Source of the DNA: Prevotella sp. UBA5387
GTDB lineage: Bacteria; Bacteroidota; Bacteroidia; Bacteroidales; Bacteroidaceae
Length of the DNA stretch: 27,670 nt
Assembly (NCBI GenBank): GCA_002407775.1
Contig: DHOP01000021.1
Span: 38,257 to 65,926 of the forward strand
Reading direction: 5' to 3'
Shown one piece after another: positions 1 through 7,078 of the stretch. Position numbers and translations under genes: made by a program. Within the stretch, counting starts at the first letter, position 1; every line of letters begins with the position of its first letter. Under the pieces are notes generated by a model. It saw only the letters and a list, made by a program, of their open reading frames with translations, searched no databases and had not been told where the DNA came from.

Positions 1-830
1 ACTGCAACATGCTTAATACCCGTAATCTTAACAGTCATGCGGAGCTTCTTCATCAACACATCAACGATGGTGTGCTCAAGACTTGCAGCCAGATCCTCTT
101 TGTGATGCTCCACGAAGTCAGGGTCTTCTGCGACCCACTTACGTAGATTGTAAAGGAAAGAGGTCTTCAATCCTGAGAAAGAATAGTCCATGCCTGGTAC
201 ATGAGGCTCTGCAAATTTATAGGCTAATGGATTGCCTTGACGAGCCAGCTTGTCGATGATGGGACCGCCGGGATAACCCAACCCCATTACTTTGGAACAC
301 TTGTCAATTGCTTCGCCAGCAGCGTCATCAATCGTTTGACCAAGCACTTGGATATCATTATAGGCATTGACTTTCACAATCTGTGAGTTACCGCCTGATA
401 CCAACATACATAGGAAGGGGAAGGGAGGGTGGCAATTATCACCGTCACTTTCCTTGATGAAATGCGCCATGACGTGTCCCTGAAGATGATTTACATCGAT
501 GAGAGGTATGCCAAGACTACGAGCGAAGCCCTTAGCGAAGCTAACGCCCACGAGGAGTGACCCCATTAGTCCTGGTCCACGTGTGAAAGCAATAGCTGAT
601 AATCGTTCTTTGTCCACACCAGCACGAACCAATGCCTGGTCAACAACAGGCAATACGTTTTGCTGATGTGCCCTACTGGCCAGTTCTGGTACAACCCCAC
701 CATAAGCGCGATGTACCTCTTGAGACGCTGTTACGTTGCTTAGCAACACGCCATTCTTCAATACCGCAGCCGAGGTATCATCACAACTGCTTTCAATAGC
801 TAAGATATAAACATCCTGTATGTCATCCAT
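1..830 (-). CDS. tsaD: tRNA N6-adenosine threonylcarbamoyltransferase TsaD (3' end cut off)
   Basis: TsaD transfers the threonylcarbamoyl group to A37 of ANN-decoding tRNAs, with TsaB and TsaE, in the cytoplasm. The reading frame is open from the start codon to the window edge, giving about 276 residues of a family usually near 340, so the C-terminus is missing. The N-terminus carries the ASKHA-type IESSCDDTS motif (residues 12-20). The metal-binding HLQGH is at 115-119, VSGGNS at 144-149 and DDAAGEAIDK at about 168-177, all typical of the family. I chose the ATG at 830; an in-frame ATG at 842 adds four residues and cannot be excluded. No clear promoter was found upstream. The family call is very secure. 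Confidence 0.95.
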   Translation of the reverse strand, partial: MDDIQDVYILAIESSCDDTSAAVLKNGVLLSNVTASQEVHRAYGGVVPELASRAHQQNVLPVVDQALVRAGVDKERLSAIAFTRGPGLMGSLLVGVSFAKGFARSLGIPLIDVNHLQGHVMAHFIKESDGDNCHPPFPFLCMLVSGGNSQIVKVNAYNDIQVLGQTIDDAAGEAIDKCSKVMGLGYPGGPIIDKLARQGNPLAYKFAEPHVPGMDYSFSGLKTSFLYNLRKWVAEDPDFVEHHKEDLAASLEHTIVDVLMKKLRMTVKITGIKHVA

Positions 831-989
831 ATTGCATTTCATTTTAGGCGGTAAGCACAAGTCAAGAGATGTTGATGGCATCATTAATCATACAAGATAC
901 CAAGTAAAAGCCTTGGTCGACTTTTGCCTTCCAGCTATTTAATATAATCTTTTCACCTCTCAGCTAATACCATGCATTCATTTCAGCAT

Positions 990-1011
990 ATCATAAATGT
1001 CAATTTATGAT
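990..1011 (-). terminator. AT-rich hairpin downstream of map (weak terminator candidate)
   Basis: Arms 990-998 (ATCATAAAT) and 1003-1011 (ATTTATGAT) are perfectly complementary with a 4-nt loop. It lies just past the map stop codon on the minus strand. No T-run follows, so a termination role is uncertain. Confidence 0.3.
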
Positions 1012-1029
1012 CGTCGAACAAGTATTCTG

Positions 1030-1896
1030 TTACTCGGAAAGAACCTCAACGCCCGTTTCGGTCATCAAGAACGTGTGTTCCCATTGAGCCGATGGTTGTT
1101 CATCTTCAGAGATAACTTCCCAACCGTAAGGATCTTCGGCATCTATGTAAACTTTCCAAGTACCCATGTTTATCATTGGCTCGATGGTGAAGACCATACC
1201 AGGAACGAGTAGACAACCAGTGCCACGGTGACCGTAGTGTACGATGTCGGGTTGTTCGTGCATGGACAATCCTACTCCGTGTCCGCAAAGGTCACGCACC
1301 ACGCCATAATGATATTTCTCTGCATGTTTCTGAATCGCATGGCCGATGTCGCCCACAAAACAGTAGGGCTTTGCAGCTTCGGCACCTATTTCAAGGCATT
1401 CCTTGGTCACACGCACGAGCTGTTCTTTCTCGGGTGTGGTCTTTCCACCGATAATAAACATGCGTGATGCATCACCAAAGTATCCATTATAGTCGAGTGT
1501 CATATCAACGTTCACGATATCACCTTCCTGCAATATGTCCGTGGACTTTGGTATTCCATGGCATACCACCTCGTTAATGCTTGTGCAAACGCTTTTTGGG
1601 AAGCCTTCGTAGTTGAGACATGACGGGTGACAATTATTCTCCTCGCAATACTTCATGCATACATCATCAATATCCTGCGTGGTCATTCCAGGATGTATTG
1701 CTGCAGCAACAGCATCCAGACAACCCGTATTGAGACGTCCTGCAATGCGGATTCCTTCAATCTGCTCTGGTGTTTTCACCATTTCTCTTGAAGGTACCTC
1801 CTTGCCTTTGTTCTCCCAATTCATTACCTTTTTGTCCAACTCGGTGAGTGGTTGGCCAGGCAATGCATGCCAAGTTCTCTTTTTCTTGAATCCCAT
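1030..1896 (-). CDS. map: Methionine aminopeptidase, type I
   Basis: Removes the initiator methionine from nascent proteins in the cytoplasm, using two divalent metal ions. The 288-residue protein shows the M24 metallopeptidase fold. Metal ligands are visible as two aspartates in VDMTLDYNGYFGDAS, the histidine in GHGVG, the glutamate in FTIEPM and a final glutamate in QWEHTFL. An upstream histidine in VVCHGIP is also typical. About 40 residues precede the catalytic domain (KKRTWHALPGQPL onward), longer than the E. coli enzyme; similar extensions are known in other MetAP1 proteins. It is separated from tsaD by about 190 bp and has its own -7 element. Confidence 0.96.
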   Translation of the reverse strand: MGFKKKRTWHALPGQPLTELDKKVMNWENKGKEVPSREMVKTPEQIEGIRIAGRLNTGCLDAVAAAIHPGMTTQDIDDVCMKYCEENNCHPSCLNYEGFPKSVCTSINEVVCHGIPKSTDILQEGDIVNVDMTLDYNGYFGDASRMFIIGGKTTPEKEQLVRVTKECLEIGAEAAKPYCFVGDIGHAIQKHAEKYHYGVVRDLCGHGVGLSMHEQPDIVHYGHRGTGCLLVPGMVFTIEPMINMGTWKVYIDAEDPYGWEVISEDEQPSAQWEHTFLMTETGVEVLSE

Positions 1897-1918
1897 AATG
1901 TTCTTCTCAATTGATATG

Positions 1919-1926
1919 CAAAGTTA
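1919..1926 (-). promoter_or_regulatory. Bacteroidetes -7 element upstream of map
   Basis: The minus strand reads TAACTTTG, matching the Bacteroidetes -7 consensus TAnnTTTG, 22 bases before the map start codon. No clear -33 TTTG was found at the usual 19-21 nt distance. The predicted leader is short, about 15 nt. Confidence 0.5.
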
Positions 1927-2023
1927 CAACATTTGCATTTAATAAGGTAAAATTCGTTGGAAAAAGAATAACCGAGCTAACCAGCTTAATTTAGTCAACT
2001 CTTCTACTACGTAATGACAAATG

Positions 2024-2052
2024 AAAAAACCGCCTGCCTTGTGGGCAGACGG
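2024..2052 (-). terminator. Rho-independent terminator of gapA
   Basis: On the minus strand a GC-rich stem (CCGTCTGCC with GGCAGGCGG, one G-U pair, loop of 5) spans 2052-2030. It is followed by six T residues at 2029-2024. It sits about 60 bases past the gapA stop codon. Confidence 0.85.
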
Positions 2053-2112
2053 TTATTCGAAAAAAAATATAATTGCTCTGTTGAGCTATGGATTATATTT
2101 TATAGTCAATGC

Positions 2113-3150
2113 TTAGTTCTTTGCGTTGTAAGCAGACATAACCTTGATCAGCTCGAGCACCTTGTGGCTGTAGCCAATCTCGTTGTCGTACCAAGAAAGA
2201 ACCTTCACGAACTTGTCTGTGAGGTAAACACCACCAGTTGCATCGAAGATAGATGTCAATGGGCAGCCAAGGAAGTCAGAAGAAACGACTGCATCCTCAG
2301 TATAGCCAAGTACACCCTTCATCTCACCCTCAGAAGCCTTCTTCATAGCGGCGCAGATCTGCTCCTTGGTAGCGCTGTTCTTCAAATTAACTGTTAAGTC
2401 AACGATAGAGCTATCAAGTGTAGGAACGCGAAGAGAGATACCGGTCAGTTTGCCATTCAGCTCAGGAATAACCTTGCCTACAGCCTTAGCAGCACCAGTA
2501 GAAGATGGGATGATGTTGCCTGAAGCAGCACGGCCACCACGCCAATCCTTCAAAGAAGGACCGTCAACTGTACGCTGTGTAGCAGTTGTAGAGTGAACGG
2601 TTGTCATCAAACCACTCTCGATACCGAAGTTGTCGTTGAGCACCTTAGCGATAGGAGCAAGGCAGTTTGTTGTGCAGCTAGCGTTAGAAACGATAGTCTG
2701 GCCAGCATATTTATCAGCGTTTACACCGCAAACGAACATATCAGCCTGACGCCCATCAGCGCCCTTAGAAGATGGAGCAGAAAGCACTACATACTTGGCA
2801 CCAGCCTGGAGGTGTTTCTCGGCACGATCCATTGTGAGGTAGAAACCTGTAGACTCAACTACATACTCTACATCAATTGCGTCCCACTTCAAGTCAGCGG
2901 CGTCCTTCTCAGCTGTGATACGGATGTGGTTACCGTTTACGATCAGCTCGTTCTTCTCAGTGTCAGCCTCTACGGTGCCTTCAAAACGACCATGCATTGT
3001 GTCGTATTTCAGCATATAAGCCATATATTCAACAGGCAACAAGTCGTTGATTCCAACTACCTGCATGTACTTTGCATTCTCAGCCTCGAGAGATGCACGG
3101 AAGACGAAACGGCCAATACGACCGAAACCGTTAATACCAATCTTAATCAT
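2113..3150 (-). CDS. gapA: Glyceraldehyde-3-phosphate dehydrogenase, type I (NAD-dependent)
   Basis: Glycolytic and gluconeogenic enzyme converting glyceraldehyde-3-phosphate, phosphate and NAD+ to 1,3-bisphosphoglycerate in the cytoplasm. The 345-residue length is usual. The N-terminal Rossmann motif GINGFGRIGR is at residues 5-14. Asp36 in VVGINDL is the residue that normally favours NAD+ over NADP+. The catalytic site ASCTTNC has nucleophile Cys159, and VHSTTATQ holds the activating histidine. The C-terminus has the typical SWYDNEIGYSHKV stretch. It has its own terminator and an upstream region shared with mscL, so it is probably monocistronic and strongly expressed. Confidence 0.97.
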   Translation of the reverse strand: MIKIGINGFGRIGRFVFRASLEAENAKYMQVVGINDLLPVEYMAYMLKYDTMHGRFEGTVEADTEKNELIVNGNHIRITAEKDAADLKWDAIDVEYVVESTGFYLTMDRAEKHLQAGAKYVVLSAPSSKGADGRQADMFVCGVNADKYAGQTIVSNASCTTNCLAPIAKVLNDNFGIESGLMTTVHSTTATQRTVDGPSLKDWRGGRAASGNIIPSSTGAAKAVGKVIPELNGKLTGISLRVPTLDSSIVDLTVNLKNSATKEQICAAMKKASEGEMKGVLGYTEDAVVSSDFLGCPLTSIFDATGGVYLTDKFVKVLSWYDNEIGYSHKVLELIKVMSAYNAKN

Positions 3151-3204
3151 CTTGTTTGTATTAAATAATAAAAAGTTTATAAAAGTTTATCCCAATATTA
3201 TTTT

Positions 3205-3218
3205 GAGGAAATTTCCTC
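3205..3218. promoter_or_regulatory. Perfect 14-bp palindrome in the gapA leader
   Basis: GAGGAAATTTCCTC is its own reverse complement. It lies within a few bases of the predicted gapA transcription start (minus -7 at 3238-3231), where an operator or a 5'-terminal stem-loop would fit. No known regulator's site was recognised. Nearby, the 10-nt word AAAAGTTTAT occurs twice head to tail at about 3171-3190. Confidence 0.4.
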
Positions 3219-3226
3219 TTATTTCT

Positions 3227-3258
3227 TTTGCAAAGTTACTAAATAATTTTTAAATTTG
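3227..3258 (+). promoter_or_regulatory. Bacteroidetes-type promoter for mscL
   Basis: TTTG at 3227-3230 (-33), a 20-nt spacer, and TAAATTTG at 3251-3258 (-7) match the Bacteroidetes housekeeping sigma consensus in both boxes and spacing. Predicted transcription starts near 3265, giving mscL a leader of about 130 nt. The -33 box directly abuts the gapA -7 on the other strand. Confidence 0.65.
3231..3238 (-). promoter_or_regulatory. Bacteroidetes -7 element for gapA
   Basis: The minus strand reads TAACTTTG, matching TAnnTTTG. The start codon is at 3150, so the leader would be about 75 nt. No good -33 element was seen. It abuts the -33 element of the opposing mscL promoter. Confidence 0.55.
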
Positions 3259-3293
3259 CCTTTGAATGAAGTATTAAATATATTAAAATCAAA

Positions 3294-3354
3294 AGGTGAG
3301 TTGTTCTATATCAGTAAAATGATGTATTAACTACACTCGATGACAACTTCACCT
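3294..3354 (+). promoter_or_regulatory. Leader hairpin upstream of mscL
   Basis: AGGTGAGTTGT at 3294-3304 can pair with ACAACTTCACCT at 3343-3354 (11 pairs, one bulged base, 38-nt loop). The structure lies wholly within the predicted mscL leader and ends 40 nt before the start codon. A regulatory role is only a suggestion. Confidence 0.35.
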
Positions 3355-3394
3355 ATCAAAACGTACTTTTTTAACATAAATTTCAAATTAAGTT

Positions 3395-3817
3395 ATGAGT
3401 AAATGGGTTCAAGAATTCAAAGAGTTTGCTGTTAAAGGCAATGCTATTGATTTGGCCGTCGGTGTGATCATCGGTGCAGCCTTTGGTAAAATTGTTACTA
3501 GTATAGTAGAGGATCTCCTTATGCCACCAATTGGATGGCTTATTGGCGGAGTCAATTTCTCTGATCTTAAGATAACTTTACCGGCTAAACAATTGGTCGA
3601 AGGTGTAACCACACAGGCTGCAACGATTAATTATGGTAACTTCCTGCAGACTCTTATCAACTTCCTGATCATTGCCTTGTGTGTTTTTTTCATGGTCAAA
3701 GGTATCAATTCTCTCAGTAAGAAGAAGGAAGCGCCAGAAGCTCCAGCACCTGCCCCTGAACCATCTGCAGAGGAAAAACTTCTCGGTGAGATTCTTGACG
3801 TGCTAAAAAATAAGTAA
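3395..3817 (+). CDS. mscL: Large-conductance mechanosensitive channel MscL
   Basis: Inner-membrane channel that opens under membrane tension to release solutes during hypo-osmotic shock; it acts as a homo-oligomer. The 140-residue protein has the family layout. A short N-terminal amphipathic helix (about residues 3-13) leads into the first membrane helix, with the conserved GNAIDLAVGVIIGAAFGKIV. VEDLLMPPIGW follows, then a periplasmic loop, a second membrane helix (about 76-100, NFLIIALCVFFMV) and a cytoplasmic C-terminal helix (EEKLLGEILDVLK) after an Ala/Pro/Glu-rich linker. The gene stands alone between gapA (divergent) and a strong terminator. Confidence 0.97.
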   Translation: MSKWVQEFKEFAVKGNAIDLAVGVIIGAAFGKIVTSIVEDLLMPPIGWLIGGVNFSDLKITLPAKQLVEGVTTQAATINYGNFLQTLINFLIIALCVFFMVKGINSLSKKKEAPEAPAPAPEPSAEEKLLGEILDVLKNK

Positions 3818-3865
3818 TAAGCACATGTTGGCCTATTGTTAAGAAGCCAGTTGGCTAAAGAATTG

Positions 3866-3898
3866 CAGCCTCACTCGTATTTGTTACGGGTGAGGCTG
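3866..3898 (+). terminator. Terminator hairpin downstream of mscL
   Basis: Arms 3866-3879 and 3885-3898 form a 14-bp stem (CAGCCTCAC at the base, one G-U pair) with a 5-nt loop, 49 nt past the mscL stop. The following sequence is only moderately T-rich. The stem could also stop transcription arriving from the minus-strand small ORF. Confidence 0.7.
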
Positions 3899-3991
3899 TA
3901 TGTTGTTATGGATAAGAAAGCAAATGCTTTCTTCTTTTTCGATGGATTGAGCAAGAGATGCAAACAGTAATGTTTTTAGAGATGGAAAGCG

Positions 3992-4141
3992 TTATTTGAT
4001 ATAATCTTTCGCCACCATATCATAATAGAGCGCTTCTAATTGACCCAGTTTGAGACGCTCCATGCTGTGTTCAATCATACGGATAAGTTCCTCGCGCCTA
4101 CCCTCATTGTCGCCTCCAAAATTGGTAAAAATCTTTTCCAT
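3992..4141 (-). CDS. Small protein of unknown function (49 aa)
   Basis: An ATG-to-TAA frame of 49 residues on the minus strand. I do not recognise a characterised family. The product is highly charged and reads like a real protein: it begins MEKIFTNFGGDNE, continues with an amphipathic helix-like part (RREELIRMIEHSMERL) and ends LYYDMVAKDYIK. It has no signal peptide or membrane segment. It lies between mscL and thrC, and its 3' side is shared with the mscL terminator hairpin. No TAnnTTTG box was found upstream. The amino-acid composition favours a genuine gene, but the length alone gives little proof. Confidence 0.6.
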   Translation of the reverse strand: MEKIFTNFGGDNEGRREELIRMIEHSMERLKLGQLEALYYDMVAKDYIK

Positions 4142-4206
4142 GCTCTATATTGTATTTTTATTAATCACAACGTGGTAATTACGTTTATTATTGTGTTCTT
4201 CACAAA

Positions 4207-4280
4207 GGGCAATTATTGTCCGTGAAAATCAAATGCTGATGCTCTATGAAATGAATCGAGTGATAAAACAATAATTGCTC
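4207..4280. repeat. Inverted repeat in the gene-poor stretch before thrC
   Basis: GCAATTATTGT at 4209-4219 is perfectly complementary to ACAATAATTGC at 4268-4278. Pairing can extend to 4207/4280 through one G-U pair. The loop is 48 nt. Function unknown; it could fold as RNA on either strand. Confidence 0.45.
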
Positions 4281-4323
4281 ACCTACTATATCCCTCGACC
4301 CTAATAGAATTTTTAGAAACTAT

Positions 4324-4387
4324 TAATCGCATAAGCAATTCCGTCAAATTATTAGATGATAAATCATGCGAAATGCTTATGCGATTA
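4324..4387. repeat. Perfect 14-bp inverted repeat downstream of thrC
   Basis: TAATCGCATAAGCA at 4324-4337 and TGCTTATGCGATTA at 4374-4387 are exact reverse complements around a 36-nt spacer. It begins about 45 bp past the thrC stop on the minus strand. A terminator is possible, but the loop is long and no T-run follows. The rest of the 4142-4433 gap is AT-rich and shows no further gene. Confidence 0.5.
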
Positions 4388-4433
4388 TAGAAAGGGTATT
4401 ATAATGGCCTATAGCTTGTCGCTGAACGAAAGC

Positions 4434-5765
4434 TTATTGTTGAATCAAAAATTGCTTAAAGGCAGCAAAGTCTTTCGATAGGGGAATGCTTTGCTTAGTA
4501 CCAGCCATGAAATTCTGCAAACGTTGCGGAATCTCAATGTCTTCGTCAATGATTGAGTCCACTTTCTCTTTGAACTTAGCCGGGTGAGCTGTTTCCAAGA
4601 ACACTCCTAAATCTCCTGGTGCCAAGAGATCCTTTAGCGCTTGATAACCGCAGGCTCCGTGAGGATCGAGAATGTAATCAGTGGCAGTGTGGCAGGCCTT
4701 CATTGTCTCGCGGATATCTGCGTCAGAGTATGTTGCACCACTGATGTCGGTCCTAATCTGTGTCCAGTCACTACCATACAAATCCAGTATTCGAGCAAAG
4801 TTACTTGGGTCGCCGACATCCATGGCATTGGCAAGTGTCTGTTTGCTTGGCTGTGGGTTATATTTACCTGTCTGAAGATATTGGAAGAAGATATCGTTGG
4901 CATTGTTGGCAGCAATGAAATGCTTTACGGGTAGTCCCATCTTCCAACCGAAAAGGCCGGCAGTGATATTGCCAAAGTTGCCGCTTGGAACGGAGAAAAC
5001 AAGATTGCTTGTACCGTTCTCTGCATCATAGTCTATGATTCCAGCACGTTTCAACTGTGCAAAAGCGTTGAAATAATAGAAGGCTTGGGGTAAAAAGCGT
5101 GCGACGTTGATGGAGTTGGCTGAGGTGAGACGCATGTGCTCATTCAACTGTTGGTCCATAAAGGCATTTTTGACAAGTGCCTGGCAGTCGTCGAAAACGC
5201 CATCAACCTCTATAGCAGTGATGTTGCGGCCAAGTGTTGTGAACTGACTTTCTTGTATGGCACTGACTTTCCCCTTGGGATAAAGCACATAGACATGGAT
5301 GCCGTCAACCCCAAGAAAGCCATTGGCAACGGCAGAGCCAGTGTCGCCGGAAGTAGCCACAAGTACATTAACCAGTCCAGTTGAGTTTTTATCCTTGTTG
5401 ATAAAGTATTGCAGCAAGCGTGCCATGAATCTCGCACCAACATCCTTAAATGCAAGCGTTGGTCCATGAAAAAGCTCTAATGTATAGATGTTACCCTCTA
5501 CTTTGACAGTTGGAGTATCAAATGATAGCGTATCCTCAACGATTCTCTTCAAGGCTTCAGCCTCTACATCCTCGCCGAAAAAGGCCTTAGCTACTTCAAA
5601 AGCTATCTGCCGAAACGTCAATTTGTCGATATTTTCAAAAAACCCAACTGGTAGTTTCTTGATGTTTTGGGGCATATAAAGGCCACGATCGGGTGCAAGG
5701 CCACGTTCAACCGCCTCCTGCAAAGAGGCCTCTGGGGCTTGTCGATTTGTAGAATAGTATTTCAT
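4434..5765 (-). CDS. thrC: Threonine synthase
   Basis: Final enzyme of threonine synthesis: a PLP-dependent conversion of O-phosphohomoserine and water to threonine and phosphate, in the cytoplasm. The 443-residue protein has the class N-terminus (YYSTNRQAPEASLQEAVERG). The PLP lysine is Lys107 in HGPTLAFKDVGARF, and TSGDTGSAVANGF forms the phosphate-binding region. The middle carries FSVPSGNFGNITAGLFG, typical of the family. Only two bases separate its start from the end of the ApgM-like gene, so it is the last gene of the thrA-apgM-thrC operon and probably translationally coupled. Confidence 0.96.
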   Translation of the reverse strand: MKYYSTNRQAPEASLQEAVERGLAPDRGLYMPQNIKKLPVGFFENIDKLTFRQIAFEVAKAFFGEDVEAEALKRIVEDTLSFDTPTVKVEGNIYTLELFHGPTLAFKDVGARFMARLLQYFINKDKNSTGLVNVLVATSGDTGSAVANGFLGVDGIHVYVLYPKGKVSAIQESQFTTLGRNITAIEVDGVFDDCQALVKNAFMDQQLNEHMRLTSANSINVARFLPQAFYYFNAFAQLKRAGIIDYDAENGTSNLVFSVPSGNFGNITAGLFGWKMGLPVKHFIAANNANDIFFQYLQTGKYNPQPSKQTLANAMDVGDPSNFARILDLYGSDWTQIRTDISGATYSDADIRETMKACHTATDYILDPHGACGYQALKDLLAPGDLGVFLETAHPAKFKEKVDSIIDEDIEIPQRLQNFMAGTKQSIPLSKDFAAFKQFLIQQ

Positions 5766-5767
5766 GT

Positions 5768-7045
5768 TCAGTCTATTTTCATCAGTGTATCCATAAATTC
5801 TTCGAGATGAAGCATACCGTATGATCCCGATACGCAGGCCACTTCGTCATAGCAATCAACGCTGTCTGCCTCTATTCCGGGGTGCCAAATAAGGAATGGT
5901 ACAGGCTCCTTGACATGCGTGCGCACCTCCACGGGTGTGGGATGGTCGGGCAGAACAGCAATGCAAACAGCTTCATCCCAAGAATTTACCATATTATATA
6001 TCGGCTCGACGATGCGATGATCCAAGTATTCAATAGTGCGCAACTTCAGTGATAAATCGCCATCGTGGCCGGCTTCATCGCTTGCCTCTAAATGCAGAAA
6101 GACAAAGTCTTGTTTTCTCAAGGCATCTATGGCAGCCTCAGCCTTACCCTCATAGTTGGTATTGGATAACCCTGTTGCACCGGGTACCTTAATAACGTCA
6201 AGTCCGGCGTATTTTCCAATGCCCCTGATAAGGTCAACGGCAGAGATCACTGATCCACTTTTGACCTGAGGATATCGTTGTATGATGGTTTTCATCTTGG
6301 GTCGATAGCCTCCGCCCCATGGCCAAATACTGTTAGCCTGACGCTCATTAGCAGTAGCTTTGCCAACATTGTATGGATGCTCAGTAAGGAGTTGCTGTGA
6401 TCGCAGGATAAGATCATTGAGCAGGTCGGCAGTTTCTTGTCCAGTCATGCGCATCTCACCAGTGGGATTACCATCAAAGTCTACGATGGGTTCACGCACA
6501 CCCTCCCAGCCGGCCTCACTCTTAACGAGTAACGGACGCCACTCGTGGCTTGGATAATCATGGGGTGGAGCGCACTCCACATGCTTACTGCCGCGACGAA
6601 TAATTAATAGATGGCGATATTGAATACCTGTGATAAACTGTACGGCATCATTGCCTAGATGTTCGTCGAGATATTTTACGAGTATGTCACCATCCTCTGT
6701 AGAAAGGTTGCCGCCGTTGTGTGTGATAATGCGTCCGTCCTGTAATGTGATGATATTGCACCTCATGGCCATGTCCTCGGGCAACATTTCATAACCGATG
6801 CTCGCAGCTTCTAATGGCCCGCGACCTTCATAGACGTCGTTCAGATCATACCCAAGTATAGCAGTGTTGGCTACTTCGGACCCGGGTTGAAAGCCTTCGG
6901 GAATTGTCATTAGCCTTCCTGTACGACCTTTTTTGGCCAATAAGTCCATGTAAGGGGTGTTTGCGTATTGTAGCAAAGTCTTGCCGCCCAATTTAGCAAC
7001 AGCATGATCTGCCATGCCATCGCCTAAGATAATGATGTGTTTCAT
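5768..7045 (-). CDS. ApgM-family protein in the threonine operon, probable homoserine kinase
   Basis: The 425-residue protein belongs to the alkaline-phosphatase-like ApgM (archaeal-type cofactor-independent phosphoglycerate mutase) family. Metal-binding motifs include GDGMAD (residues 9-13), HLEASDEAGHDGD and LPDHPTPV. The active-site serine is probably Ser56 in GSEVAN. It sits between thrA and thrC, and no GHMP-type thrB kinase is in the window. From established comparative work, homologues in this Bacteroidetes operon position are proposed to replace homoserine kinase, making O-phosphohomoserine for ThrC. That role is inferred here from context. The older label 'phosphoglycerate mutase' would be expected in automatic annotation. 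Confidence 0.88.
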   Translation of the reverse strand: MKHIIILGDGMADHAVAKLGGKTLLQYANTPYMDLLAKKGRTGRLMTIPEGFQPGSEVANTAILGYDLNDVYEGRGPLEAASIGYEMLPEDMAMRCNIITLQDGRIITHNGGNLSTEDGDILVKYLDEHLGNDAVQFITGIQYRHLLIIRRGSKHVECAPPHDYPSHEWRPLLVKSEAGWEGVREPIVDFDGNPTGEMRMTGQETADLLNDLILRSQQLLTEHPYNVGKATANERQANSIWPWGGGYRPKMKTIIQRYPQVKSGSVISAVDLIRGIGKYAGLDVIKVPGATGLSNTNYEGKAEAAIDALRKQDFVFLHLEASDEAGHDGDLSLKLRTIEYLDHRIVEPIYNMVNSWDEAVCIAVLPDHPTPVEVRTHVKEPVPFLIWHPGIEADSVDCYDEVACVSGSYGMLHLEEFMDTLMKID

Positions 7046-7078
7046 GCCTTCAAATTCATCAAAAAGTCCTGAACGGCA

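Noticed and set aside
2593..3168. A 191-codon plus-strand open frame opposite gapA.
   Set aside because: gapA is certain on the minus strand; this frame is a by-product of its codon usage.
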